Position numbers and translations under genes: made by a program | The notes under the pieces: generated by a model | Seen by the model: only the letters and a program-made list of their open reading frames with translations | Database searches by the model: none | What the model was told of the DNA's origin: nothing | Part shown: positions 35,259 through 46,107 of the stretch, one piece after another | Layout: each line of letters begins with the position of its first letter | How positions within the stretch are numbered: the stretch's first letter is position 1 | NCBI GenBank assembly: GCA_949126835.1 | Contig: OX421497.1 | Span: 2,968,271-3,032,270, forward strand | Source of the DNA: Anisus vortex | Lineage: Eukaryota > Mollusca > Gastropoda > Planorbidae | Direction: 5' to 3' | Length of the DNA stretch: 64,000 nt

Positions 35259-35739
35259 ATGAGAATATGATCACAATGAATTATTACCAGACCTAATTAA
35301 GAAAGTTAAATTAGCTTTAATACTATTTTAGACTTACCAGTAAGTTTATTTAATACCAGATAAATCCTTGTATTTGATGTTTGTTTTTTTAGTATGTGTA
35401 TGTACAAATAGTTCTTCCGTTCATTAAACCAACATACTCAACTTGTCATATTGTTCAACTATTCCGAATTCACTATCCGTTCGTTTTTTAATTATTTCAA
35501 CACAATAATAGATTCTGTTAGTGACGAGTGTGGAATTTTTCAACTACTGCGAACATTCGCTCGCGAGATTTTTAGCCTCAGACATCGAAGGAGACAGAGA
35601 GCGAGGGAGCGAACAACAAAAAAAAAAACGAGAGGGGGAGAAGATGATTGGTGGGTGAAAAAGAAAAAAAAAATATAACAAAACTGTAAATCGGAAGAGA
35701 GACAGCGCGCGGGCAGGGGGAGAGAGAGAGAGAGTGAGA

Positions 35740-35860
35740 GTCGGGCGACACTCGTGCCTTCGGCTGCAGTCGGGAACGAATTGATCGGCGAGCAACGAGC
35801 ATGCGCAGTCACGCGATGGCGGAGTTTGATCTCTGCACTCTGCCGATGCTCTAATCTCGG
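35740..35860. promoter_or_regulatory. CpG-rich promoter-like patch
   Basis: Contains GCATGCGCA (35800-35808, NRF1-like) next to GCGATGGCGGAG (YY1-like), in a CpG-dense region after a GA run. It lies about 10 kb upstream of the IBTK start in the same direction, so a non-coding first exon of IBTK is possible but unproven. No splice donor stands out. Confidence 0.25.
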
Positions 35861-36436
35861 CCATATCGAGCCGGTTAGCACATCCTGCTGGCTGCAAACG
35901 GACATCAATAATTAACGGGAATGACCCATTCAACAAAAAAAAAACAAGAGCATCAAAAGTTAGGCAAGTGAAAACACAAGAAATAACTGAACAAATCACC
36001 TGTTACGACTCCATTGGTATTTTGTTGTCTGTCTAAGATCTGGTTCACTATAGTCTAGGCCTAATAGGCTAATAACTCAAGCGACTCGATGTATGTTCAA
36101 AACAGAATTTAATGTTTGAACGTATGTGCAATAAAAACACTTCTCTGGCTACTAATAAGTAGCATCCGTGTAGCTAAGCCAAAAAGATTAACAACCTCAA
36201 CAAAACCTCTGCGTGCTTTACATAGATTTTGGTGAACAAAAAACAAAAAATTAATTTTACAAAAGAATTCTAAATGCAAAAGAAAATGCTTACTAGAAAC
36301 TCTTAGAGACTACCAGAAGGCATAAGCTTATAGATCACATAGATTTAACAAACATACTCTCTTCGCGAAAACCAAATGTAAATAAACAGCTCTACATCAA
36401 CTAGCAAGACAATCTAAAATCAAAGACTTTAAAAAG
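35861..36436. other. no gene seen
   Basis: A+T-rich sequence; no named repeat. Confidence 0.45.
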
Positions 36437-36516
36437 TTTAATAAGATGGACCGCTTGCTCTATTTTTAGAGCTTGTGTTCTTTTTTCCGTGCGCAGTCAT
36501 AAACGCTATCTTCATT
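36437..36516 (+). repeat. MITE-2, truncated copy
   Basis: TAATAAGATGGACCGCTTGC, CTATTTTTAGAGCTTG, TTTTTTCCGTGCGCAG; the right half is lost. Confidence 0.8.
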
Positions 36517-36519
36517 AAA

Positions 36520-36628
36520 AAAATTAATAAAGATGCAAGACTAGATTCGGACCACGTATGAGCCTAGGACGCAATAATCTTATTTATAGAAGTAGCGTCT
36601 GTAATATATAAGATAAGATCTGAATTTC
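36520..36628 (+). repeat. LINE-T1 3' UTR fragment, sense
   Basis: AAAGATGCAAGACTAGATTC to GCGTCTGTAATATATAAGAT. It abuts the truncated MITE-2. Confidence 0.8.
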
Positions 36629-37710
36629 GTCTGTATTTTTTAAATAATTTATTTGCTATCATTTTTTATTGATTTTTTCGAAGATAAAATTTAGGGTTGA
36701 GGCTCCAAATGTAAAAAGAACGAGTTAGGGGAGAGAAGTAGGAGAAGGGTTGACTTTTGTTGGCCACGTGAAATGATTGATGGCACAAGGAGCATAGATT
36801 TGAAATAATTCTACGAAAATAAATGTCATAATGTACTTCCCCGTGCTTTTGTCATCCAGACGTAGCCAATCGGGCTCCAGGTTGTAATTTAAAAAAAAGA
36901 AAACAACTATTATTGTTATATTTGTTTTAAATAAAAAATAATATAGCGGATGTAGCTTTTATACCAAATATTATGTAAAAAAAAACATCTATTACTGAAT
37001 TCCCTTTGGTTTCTACTTCTGCTGTTTCCCGCGCGACTGGACTGGTTCGGTCCGAACTCAACTTTAAAATTGTATCGATTTTGTAAACATTGTGAGACAT
37101 ACGTTCTCTCTCTCTCTCACTCCCTCACTCTCTCTCTCTCCCTCTCTCTCATTTTCTCTCTCTCTCTCTTGTTCAAATCTTTCCATTTTTTTTTCCGCCT
37201 CTGAGACTATAAGCGGCTTATTGTTTTTTTTTTAGTTCCTCTTCTCCTGATCTCCTACGCTTCATGAGCCTTAGCGCTGAAAGAGGCTGCAGTTCCGTCT
37301 TTGTTAACGCTTTCCAGGGTACTGTCTTGAGCCGTAATTTCTGGTTAATTCATCTTCATTCTCTCAAGTCCTCTAAAGGTCCATTATCTTTCTGTGTATG
37401 GGGGTTCACAGGATAGTGCGAAGGCTTGGGGAGCCAGTAGTGTGTTGTTCGAACTAAGCTTCTTTTTATAACAAGATGAATATAAGAAAAACATAGCGCC
37501 AGTGAGAAAGAAAATAGAAAAATTGAGTGAGAGACTTAACGGTAGATGTACTAGAGAGAGGGAAAGGTATTTAGATGTATCAATGTAGTCATTAAAATTA
37601 CCGTTTGCTTATGTGTTTGTTGGAAATGTCCTTCAAAAGAAATGTGTTTTTTTACCAACTAACTATATTGTTCAATATTCTTATTATCTTTTTGAATAAG
37701 CGTATTACGT
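36629..37710. other. no gene seen
   Basis: Contains a CT-rich block at 37104-37170 and otherwise ordinary A+T-rich sequence. Confidence 0.45.
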
Positions 37711-38014
37711 GACACGGTGGTCGAGCGGCATCGTGTTCGACTGGCGTACCGAAGTTTCTGGGTTCGAATCCTTGAGAAGTCTAGGAGTTTTTTCTGCACT
37801 CAGAGGTTTGAGAGAGAGGGGGTGTCCCTGCGTCTGCCCATCAGGACTGGGTACCTGACATTAGTTGGGGTAATGTAGGCCTAAAGGCGGCTGGGTATTA
37901 TCCTGGCCACACATCCCCCTAGTAGGTCCCTATGCCGTGGCCACTGAAACTGGTGAACACTGCTTCATCGGCCCTATGATCAATTTGGTCCGACGGGTAC
38001 TTAACTTATTACTA
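37711..38014 (+). repeat. SINE-A, full length, sense
   Basis: GACACGGTGGTCGAGCGGCA head, GGGTTCGAATCC B box, GGGTACCTGACATTAGTTGG, tail TACTTAACTTATTAC. A short insertion (AGGTTTGAGAGAGAGG) sits in the body. Confidence 0.93.
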
Positions 38015-38263
38015 ATTATGTAAGGTTATAAACTGCATCACTTTATACAAAATATTCAGTCGGTCTCTGTCAAAGCTTTTTATTTCTATGGCTTCTTATT
38101 TTGTTGTTTAAAACTTACAAAAAAAATCTTTTATCTAAGCCTAAACATATTGTAATCATCTGTTTCTCCGTGAATTAGACGGGCATAAAAACTAGTACTA
38201 TTATAATATACACTGAACTATATATACATGGAGTGCTCAATTACTTAAGATAAAGCATACAAA

Positions 38264-38592
38264 TGTGGAGAAATTGCAGACTTATATATATAGATAGGTG
38301 AACCGGGGTAAGATGACCGATTTGAACCGGAAAGACATAATTTCCGGAAATGCGTCAATGAAAGTGGGTGAACATATTTTTTTACACTGAACGTTTATTT
38401 TATGAATATACTCTCGTATTGCTTTTACTGAAAATATTAAATATGTATTCAATTTGGATTGCTCAGAGACATTAACTTTAAAAGTGATAATTTCAATTTA
38501 ATTTTATGTAGGCCTATATCCGGGTCAAATCGGCCATCTTACCTCGGTTCACTTATCTATATATTATAAAAGTCCGCATTTTCTCCGACAAT
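38264..38592 (+). mobile_element. MITE with about 70-bp inverted repeats
   Basis: GTGGAGAAATTGCAGACTTA, TATATAGATAGGTGAACCGG, GGTAAGATGACCGATTTGA on the left mirrors CCGGGTCAAATCGGCCATCT, TACCTCGGTTCAC, TATCTATATATTATAAAAGT, CCGCATTTTCTCCGAC on the right. Non-coding A+T-rich centre. Confidence 0.8.
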
Positions 38593-38621
38593 TAAAATGA
38601 TTGAGCAATCCTTGTATATAC

Positions 38622-38797
38622 ACTCAACCCATCTCCTTTGTCATCGAACGCCACAACCTCAAATATCATTCTTTCGCCAATGACACCCAGTTCTATAACA
38701 AGAGCTGATCCTGAAGACCTCGATGGGCTCCTTGCTTCCATTTCTATTTGTTTCATGGACGTCAAGAACTGGATGAATGAGAATAAGTTAAAGTTGA
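38622..38797 (+). pseudogene. CR1/L2-like reverse transcriptase fragment, sense
   Basis: + frames read ISFVIERHNLKYHSFANDTQ (the YADDTQLY catalytic block with FAND) and, after a frameshift, DLDGLLASISICFMDVKNW then MNENKLKLN, the standard next motif. Ends abruptly at the junction with an opposite-strand LINE. Confidence 0.75.
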
Positions 38798-38799
38798 AC

Positions 38800-39180
38800 T
38801 TTGCGCGCCTCTGAGAATCTACTGACCAGTTGCTGGAGCCCTTCCTCTGTATGTGATACAAGAGCTGCATCGTCAGCAAAAAGCAATTCTCTGATTAATA
38901 CGGTTTCCACTTTGCTCTTTGCACGGAGCCGGGCTATGTTATAGAGATTTCCATCGGCCCTAGTATGGATGTTCACGCCCTCGGAGCAGTTCTCAAAAGC
39001 ATATCGGAGGAGTACTGAGAAGAAGATGACCAAAGAGTGTTGGTGCCAGGACGCAGCCCTGTTTAACCCCGCTACACACAGGGAATGGTTCTGATGTAGC
39101 GTCATCGAAGAGTACTGTACTGTGCATGTTGTTATGGAAAGCCTCAATAATACTTAGTGGCCGTTCATATATCTTCTTTC
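38800..39180 (-). pseudogene. RTE-like reverse transcriptase fragment
   Basis: - strand codons give GVNIHTRADGNLYNIARLRA, LIRELLFADDAALVSHTEEG and LQQLVSRFSEA, the FADD catalytic region of an RTE/BovB-like LINE. Upstream, EAFHNNMHSTV and PFPVCSGVKQGCVLAP can be read with a frameshift. Truncated at both ends. Confidence 0.8.
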
Positions 39181-39214
39181 GTAATTTGTAATTTGTGCTG
39201 AGCGATCAGCTCAT

Positions 39215-40757
39215 TCTAGGGATGTGAAAACCGTTTTTTTTTTCCAAAACCGGTTTTCGGTTCTATAAAACCGGTTTAATATTTGATTTCGGTCACCCCC
39301 CCCCCCCCCCCCGCCGCGCAATGTCACAAGCCACAGGTCGGAAAAGCCAAATGTGCGTAGTTTTGTAGGTATATTTGAAAAATACTTCAAACTTAATTAG
39401 TGTTTGCATGGCATTCAATGGGTTGATTTGTGTGAATACAATATGATTTTGTACTCTTTACAATAAAATTATTTAGAACTAAAGAAATCTGGGCTAATTG
39501 ATTAAAACGGATAATAGCTTTAAATTTTTCAATAGTGATAATCAAATTACCGATTATCGTTGACCATAATATTAAGAAGCATTTAAAGAGGCATAGTCTA
39601 TATGGCAACTTGTAAAATGATGAATAGTTACCAACAACACATCGTGAACTTAGATTTGTAAAATAATGTATTGAAAGTTGAAAGGTTTCTAGCATCACAA
39701 ATCAAAAGAATGTGTTTTTAATAGGGATGTTAAACGAAAACCGGAATACCGGATTCCGGTTTTGAAATCGAAAACCCGGAATTCGGTTTTTTGGTTGGAA
39801 GGTAATCATTACTTCGAGTAGCACAGCCCTTTTTTTTTTATTCTGATGGAAATATTTTAATAAATAATGTTGGATTCACACAAATCAATTCTTGTCATGC
39901 CTTGCTAACACTATTTTAAACTATTTAGTCTTTGTGTTTCTTTTTTTCCAAATACCAACTATGGCTTGCGATAAAAACAACATTAAAACACGATAAAAAC
40001 AAATGTTAAGTTACAGTTACAATTAACATGAATCTTTTACTTTTAGGACTTTTAGGCTCATCTTTTAATCAATTAGCCCAGATTTTTTTTAGTCCTAAAC
40101 AATTTTATGGTAAAGTGTACAAAATCATATTGCATTCACTCAAAACAACCCCTTGAATGCCCTGCAAACACTAATTAAGATTGTTCATAATTTTTCAAAT
40201 ATACCTACAAAACTATGCACATTTGGCTTTTCCAGCCTGACAATGTGCGGAGGGGGGGGGGGAGAACCAAAATCTGGTTTTAAACCGGTTTTATAGAACC
40301 GAAAACCGGTTTTGAAGAAAATCTTTAGTTTTCAATAGTGCCGTTAATATTAAAGCACAGACGCGGTGTCTAGCCGAATTGTTCAGGGTCACAGGGAAGG
40401 GCTAGTTTGAGTCTCTCCATTGCGTACATGGGCAGCGCACATCTAAAAAATGAGCCGACAAGTAAAAGATTCATGTTTATTGAAACTATATCAATTAACA
40501 ATTGGTTTGATGTTGTTTTTATCGCAAGCCATAGATCTAGTTGGTATTTGGAAACACAATATCTAAGACTAAATAGTGTGCGCAAGGCATTTCAGGAATC
40601 GTTTTGTCCGAATCCAACATTATTTATTAAAAATATTTCCATTAGAACCAAAAAAAAAGGTGTCTTCTACTTGAAGTAATGATTACCTTCAAACCTCCAA
40701 CCAGCAAACCAAAATCCAGTTTTGAAAATCGAAACCGGTTTTTGGTTTAAGTTTGGT
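39215..40757 (-). mobile_element. hAT-like element, outer copy, split by an inverted copy of itself
   Basis: The left part (39215-39545, starting TAGGGATGTGAAAACCG and AAAACCGGTTTTCGG) is the reverse complement of 40050-40335. The right part (40455-40757, ending AAACCGGTTTTTGGTTTAAG) is the reverse complement of 39721-40045. Together they form one element in reverse orientation, interrupted between 39721 and about 40335. Confidence 0.75.
39721..40337 (+). mobile_element. hAT-like element, inner copy
   Basis: Begins TAGGGATGTTAAACGAAAAC CGG and ends near CCGGTTTTGAAGAAAATC. The left half is complementary to the right outer half and the right half to the left outer half, so it is a forward copy sitting in the middle of a reverse copy. 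No transposase frame. Confidence 0.75.
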
Positions 40758-40919
40758 TGTTTATTTTATTTTGGAATGATCGGATCTTTTTAGATAACTT
40801 AATGCATGTTACATTTTCCTCCTTGCAGTGATAAATTTAACTTATTCAAGACGACAATGATGTCAACCAAGTAAGTTATTTTCTGAAGGTCACTTTTATC
40901 ACCGAAAAGTACATCAAAG

Positions 40920-41100
40920 AGCAGTCATGCTTTCTGATATAAATTATATAATTTGTCTCGGTCCTGCACCGCCCTCTGGGAGTCTGCAAGAGACAAGCCG
41001 GTCCACTCCTTGATGTCATCATCCCATCGTCTCTTCTGCCTGCCTCTCTTTCTTCCACGAGACTGCCATTCAGAAAAGAGCGAGGCGGAAACACCTGCTA
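40920..41100 (-). pseudogene. RTE-like LINE C-terminal fragment, antisense
   Basis: - strand frame 41110-40925 has SRGRKRGRQKRRWDDDIKEW then TGLSLADSQRAVQDRDK, the typical basic GRQxxRWxDDIKEW segment near the end of RTE-like LINE ORFs. Confidence 0.8.
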
Positions 41101-41262
41101 TAACAGCCATCCGCCTTCCAATGCCTCAAGTGCGGCAGGGATTGCCACTCCCGAGTTGGTCTACACAGCCATTCTCGGCGATGCAGTTGGACTCCTCATC
41201 CATGAAGCTAGTACACCGTCGTCTCTCGAGACGGACGGATGCCGACAACGACGGGATATTAA
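41100..41262 (+). pseudogene. LINE C-terminal zinc-finger fragment, sense
   Basis: + frame reads FQCLKCGRDCHSRVGLHSHS then RRC, the CCHC/C2HC finger closing many invertebrate RTE-like ORFs. It is joined head to head with the - strand fragment on its left. Confidence 0.75.
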
Positions 41263-41645
41263 TTTATAGATTTATAGGCTATGTTTGTTTGCTATAGGCT
41301 GCTTTGCCGTTTGACCGATCGGCACAAAAGTTAAATGTAGGCCTATAAAATGGAAACATCTTCCAACGAAATGTTTATTTTATAAACAATATTGCTTAAT
41401 TCGTTAATTTAAAAAAAAAACTCACCGTATGTCAGGGTTCTAAATTGAGCGCCATTTCAGAATGATCTCCCTTTTAAATGCTTTCAATTTAAAAAAAAAG
41501 AACAAAATTTAAATACCGAAAGATACGGTCTCACTACAGTTTTTATTGTATTATATTGTTAGTTATTTTTTTCTTTCTCTTTTAAGAAAACACATTGTAA
41601 TTCATTCCGTTCTCGACCCGTCATTTTGACGGGCATAACCACTAG
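41262..41645 (+). mobile_element. Helitron-1-like element, copy 3 (best 3' end)
   Basis: Ends with hairpin CCCGTCATTTTGACGGG, then CATAACCA and CTAG, followed by T. Internal blocks GACCGATCGGCACAAAAG and GAGCGCCATTTCAGAATGAT match copy 1 in reverse. The 5' end is not clear. Confidence 0.75.
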
Positions 41646-41647
41646 TA

Positions 41648-41722
41648 GGCTTACGCGTGGAATTGAAAATCGCTCTGCGTGTCAAGAGTGGCACGCGTGT
41701 CGTGGGTTGCCAATCCCTATCT
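41648..41722 (+). repeat. MITE-1, 3' half
   Basis: CGCTCTGCGTGTCAAGAGTG GCACGCG and GGGTTGCCAATCCC. It directly follows the Helitron-1 end. Confidence 0.75.
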
Positions 41723-41729
41723 ATAGCTA

Positions 41730-43271
41730 TATGGCAGTTAGCATGTAGGCCTAATGTTAGATTATATATATTATACTTATACTGTATACTGAATACCTCT
41801 GTGAAATGTGCGCCCATGGGTCATACATTACATACCTAACAGAACAAGTTGAGCCCTTGGTCAGGCTTGGTAAAGGTTTTGAAAGATGTTGATAAGATTT
41901 TGTTGGATCCATTAATATTTAAAGTTATAGTATTAATTACAGATAGATATAATATAGATGGATTTACACTTAAAAAGTAAGTAAAGGTTTGAAAAAAAAA
42001 AAGATTTAGCCAACATTAAACCATTTGAAATTCTTTGCAGTGCTTATAGACAGATAGCTCTCTTGTCTATGAAAACCATATACTTCTCTCTGTTATGAAA
42101 ACTGACGTCGGCTAAACTTGTCTGTTAAAATCCTGCAGTCAAAAAAATATTAACAACTGGCGAAAATGTCATTTAGTTTGATAATGATTTGTTTTGAAGC
42201 TGTTAATTGTCATCTAATAATGACTTTGGACGCATCCATATAACATAGGTATAAAAAGAATTAGTCAATTAGGCCTAAAATTTATAGTATAATTGGTTAA
42301 TTCGGTTAATTGCTAGCTAAGGCTAAGCTACCATTTAGTAGGCCTATAATTATAATAATAATAGGCCTACTATACTAAATAATACTATACTGTACTACTA
42401 TACTATAGCTATAACTATAGGCTATATTATATCTAAAGGCTAGGCCTAAGGCCTAATTCATATTAAATTTAATTAAAAATTATAACTCTATACTCTATCA
42501 CTTAACTAGTATTACTAATTAGACCTAACTAATTAACTAATAATAGATATTTACATGAGAATTAAATTTAGCCTAAATAAATAGGCTAACTTATAATAAA
42601 ACTACTAACTAGTAGGCCTACCATTAGGCATTAGGCCCAATTACTTCAATTATTAATTAGGGTAATTCTTTACCTTTGTTAGCCTAGACCTAGACTCGCA
42701 TAGAGTGTTTTTAGTTCAAAATTAAAGATTTTTAAATATCCAATCCAAATTCGCAAAAATCAAGTCATTAGCCTAAATGTCTTGCAAACAAAAGGCCTAT
42801 TTAGGCTTAGAAATTTTTTTATTTTAAAACACGATTTTTTACTATTAATATAGCATAAACAACGCCATTTTGGCCTGTGTATGTTGTGATGTCACCGGGG
42901 GAGTAGCTTGATTTGCCATTTTGTGCAATGATATTTTTAAAAAAACACACTTTTTAAGCCTATAGATATAGAGTCTAGTAATACGACTGCCATTTGTCAC
43001 CACTAGACAATGTCAAAAACGTGATTGCAAATGCTCTAGGCCTATATCTTATATATTTTCTAGCCACCTGTATTGGTACAATTAAGTGTAAGTACTGTGG
43101 GGAGCGGGGATCATTCAGATGATTGGATGCTATGTTTTGTACTCGTAAAATTAGGTATTATTTTGAATAATAAAAAAGCGAACAATAAATAAATAAAAAC
43201 AATGCAACGAAATATTGAACATAGTTTCTTTATATGTGCATTAAAAACATTTCAATGTTCCTACCTACTAC
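41730..43271. other. A+T-rich region with dense TAGGCCTA motifs; no gene
   Basis: Between 42240 and 42660 the palindrome (T)AGGCCT(A) and its half TAGGC recur many times in otherwise A+T-only sequence. No open frame of note. Confidence 0.5.
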
Positions 43272-43402
43272 TAGGCGGCTGGGCATTGTGCTGCCCACAC
43301 ATTCCCTAGTGTACCGAGGCCACAGAAACTGGTGAACACTGCTTCACCAGCCCTATGACCTATGATCACATTGGTCCGAAGCGTACTTTACTTTACTTTA
43401 CC
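43272..43402 (+). repeat. SINE-A 3' part, sense
   Basis: GGCGGCTGGGCATTGTGCTG to GTACTTTACTTTACTTTA. Confidence 0.9.
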
Positions 43403-44100
43403 TACTACTATTATAATTATTATATGGTATTTTAAAGCCTGAACGCCCAGGATTCAAATATGAAGATTAGATATTGATCTGACCTAAAAATAGTTTATAG
43501 ATTTATATAAGAATTAGAAATTTATAGATCTTGAAAATAGAAAAGTATAAATTAGAAAAAACAACATCATCATTATAAATTTTAAAAATCCAACACTGAT
43601 GAAGTTGATAGTTTATTGTCACATTGCTAGTTGATTTTTTATGAACTAAATCTATATCTCGCTAGGCCTAAATTAATTTTATTAGACTTAAAATGTAATG
43701 ATTACCCTGGGTGATAACAAAATTTTTTCTCACTTTTAAACAATTGCCTTTTACGTAAATCTAATTCACAACTAGAAATGTGGGGATTTCAACTGAATCC
43801 CCCTTCACATTGAGACACAAGCACCAGATATCATAAATGTCATTATTTGCTTATAAATTTAATTGTGCAGGTGAATATTTTAAAATAATGTTTTTTTTTC
43901 ATGGAAAAGGTAAGAAGATAACTCAGGAACACACTTTTGTAGTTTAAAGTTGATCCAATTTTAACAAAGGACTGTGACTCCTTTTATTTCATTCTTCTGG
44001 TTTTCTTTTCTTTTTCCAATGGTCATTGCCATTTTTTCACTTTAAAAGTAGTTTCTTACATACCGTACTATGTATGCCTGTATACTATGCCTAGCATGAT
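43403..44100. other. no gene seen
   Basis: A+T-rich sequence before the LINE fragment. Confidence 0.45.
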
Positions 44101-44560
44101 CACTCTCCTTCGCCAACGACGTCCAGGATGGAGGATGGGCGAATCCCAAAAGACCTGCTATATGCTGAGCTCGCTGAAGGCAAGAGAGCTACTGGCCGCC
44201 CCCAACTCAGGTTCAAGGACATCTGCAAATGTGACCTAAAGGCTATAGATGTAGAAGTCGGAAACTGGGAGAACCTTGCTCAGCACAGAAATAGTTGGAG
44301 AGGCACCTTACACACCGGTATAAATGCGGCAGAGGGCAAACTTCCGGAGGCTAAAAGAGCAGCGAAGAAAAGTAGGCTGCCCCTAACAATCTCCAATGGT
44401 CCAGCTTTCAAGTGCCAGAGATGCGACAGAGCCTGTCTCTCAAGGATAGGTCCCCACAGACACAGTCATTTTTGCAGGACTGGCCCAAATCACAGGAGCG
44501 CAAATCTAATCGTCTTTCGAGACTATGTAGCCAATGATGATGTATGACTTTTTATAGGAC
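44100..44560 (+). pseudogene. RTE-like LINE 3' ORF end with zinc finger
   Basis: Open frame of 139 codons (44128-44547): GRIPKDLLYAELAEGKRATG, RPQLRFKDICKCDLKAIDV, NWENLAQHRNSWR and FKCQRCDRACLSRIGPHRH. This is the well-known GxRxxGRPxLRxKDxxKxDLK tail of invertebrate RTE-like LINEs plus a terminal finger. 5'-truncated. The most intact LINE frame in the window. Confidence 0.85.
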
Positions 44561-44798
44561 AAGGGTCTTAAGTTAAAAAATGACACTCTGCTGTTTTTCC
44601 CAGTGTTGTCTTCACTTGGCTATAATAAAAAAATTGGAATAAAAAAACAACATTTTTTAGATAACTAGTTTTATGCCTAGAAGCCTAGGTTATTGGACTA
44701 TGGTGGAAGGATTAACACAGCAGATGGAACTTACAAATAAAGGGTTCTTTGAAACAAATCATACTAAATGATGAACTTGTACTTTTGTATTTGTTTAG

Positions 44799-45066
44799 GG
44801 GCACGGTGGCCCAGGGGTAGTGACTACTGAAGGTCTTGTGTAAATCTTGGTGGGGGGGATAGTATTTGTTCCTGGGCTTTGAGGATGTATCTTTGCGTCT
44901 TCCTAGTTCTAGTGGGTGCTTGACTTCAGTTGGGGTAAAGTAAAGGTAAAGGTGGATGGGCATTGTGCTGGTCACACAATCTCCTAGTATGCAGTGGCCA
45001 CAGAAACTGATGAGCGCTGCTTCACCGGCTCTATAGATCAGTTTGGTCTGTTGGGATACTTTACAA
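44799..45066 (+). repeat. SINE-A, full length, sense
   Basis: GGGGCACGGTGGCCCAGGGG head; the B box is decayed (GTGTAAATCTTGG). Body and TACTTTAC tail are intact. Confidence 0.9.
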
Positions 45067-45229
45067 TTTTTGTATTTATTCACAATTGATATTTTTGCAT
45101 GATATGCATGTACAAAGTTTGGTCTTTTTACTTTCCCAGATAAAAGGTTTTAAAAGAAAAGAGAAATATTGGGGATATGGAATCAGTCTAATATGCTACA
45201 AACATTAACAGACAAAATTATAATAATAA

Positions 45230-45566
45230 TGGTCATGTGTTAAAGCGCTTCTATCCATGCTATTAAATTTAGCATGCTCAGTGCAGTCTCGGTGTGACTT
45301 GTAGTAGCAGATGTATTAGTATGTAAGGCACACATCCACTAGAGAAAGGTCTTTAAGTTCTTTTTAAAAGACTCTCTTGTCTCAGATTCTCTCAGTGTCT
45401 GAGGTAAACTGTTCCATAAAGAAGGCGCCACAGATTCAAATGAGGTACTTCTTTTTGTGTCCAGCCACACTGGGAGTTTTAAAGAGTGACTGTGATGAAA
45501 GGTGTAGTTGCTTTGATGGCTCATGCTTTGATATAAGCTCTTAAAGATAGGAAGGAGCAGTGCCAT
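45230..45566 (-). pseudogene. LINE 3' end sharing a tail with SINE-B
   Basis: - strand frame 45566-45339 includes FESVAPSLWNSLPQTLRESE then RESFKKNLKTFL, a reverse transcriptase C-terminus. It is followed by a 3' UTR with AGTGCTGAGCATGCTA-like and AGCATGGATAGAAGCGCTTT blocks, the same end as SINE-B. Confidence 0.8.
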
Positions 45567-46107
45567 TTATGCATCATATAAAATTAAAAGGTCGTTAAAA
45601 AAATCTGAATTTTTTGCAACAAACTAAAAATGCTTAGCATTTGGTTGCCGTCTTGTAAACCAGCCTTAAATGTAATTAAGTGGTATTAGGTAAGCTACAC
45701 TATAATAAGAATACAGAATAGTCTATACAAGCCTGGCTAAAGCTATTGGCTGTTAATATATTTTCCAGATTTTGTTTGCAATAACCTCTTATTTAAAAGC
45801 CATACAATTATTTTAAAATGTTGAACCAAAATAATTATTTTTTTAATGATCTATGCTTTTTGTCTTATTACAGGTATAATTTTACAATCATGGAGCAGTA
45901 ACTTTTGCGGCTAGGGAATGCCCAAAGTGGGCACCTTGCCGCTGGAATGGATGTGATGTTAGTATCTGGTGCTGACAATTAACAGCACGCAATTAAAACA
46001 TCACAGCATCATTCTAATAATTACAAACAGTTGTTTCAACTTTATAGTGAACTAGGTTTTTACATATAAAGTTTATATTAATAAAGTATTAGCAAGAACA
46101 GATCATC
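45567..46107 (+). other. IBTK upstream / possible 5' UTR
   Basis: A+T-rich stretch before the IBTK start. A pyrimidine tract and CAG at 45864-45874 could be the acceptor of a 5' UTR exon running to the ATG at 46108, but no core promoter is evident. A short upstream ATG (45890) is followed almost at once by TAA. Confidence 0.3.

Noticed and set aside
35540..35999. 122- and 151-codon antisense frames
   Set aside because: Low-complexity (Ser/Leu/Phe) translation of GA-rich and CpG-rich DNA; no domain.
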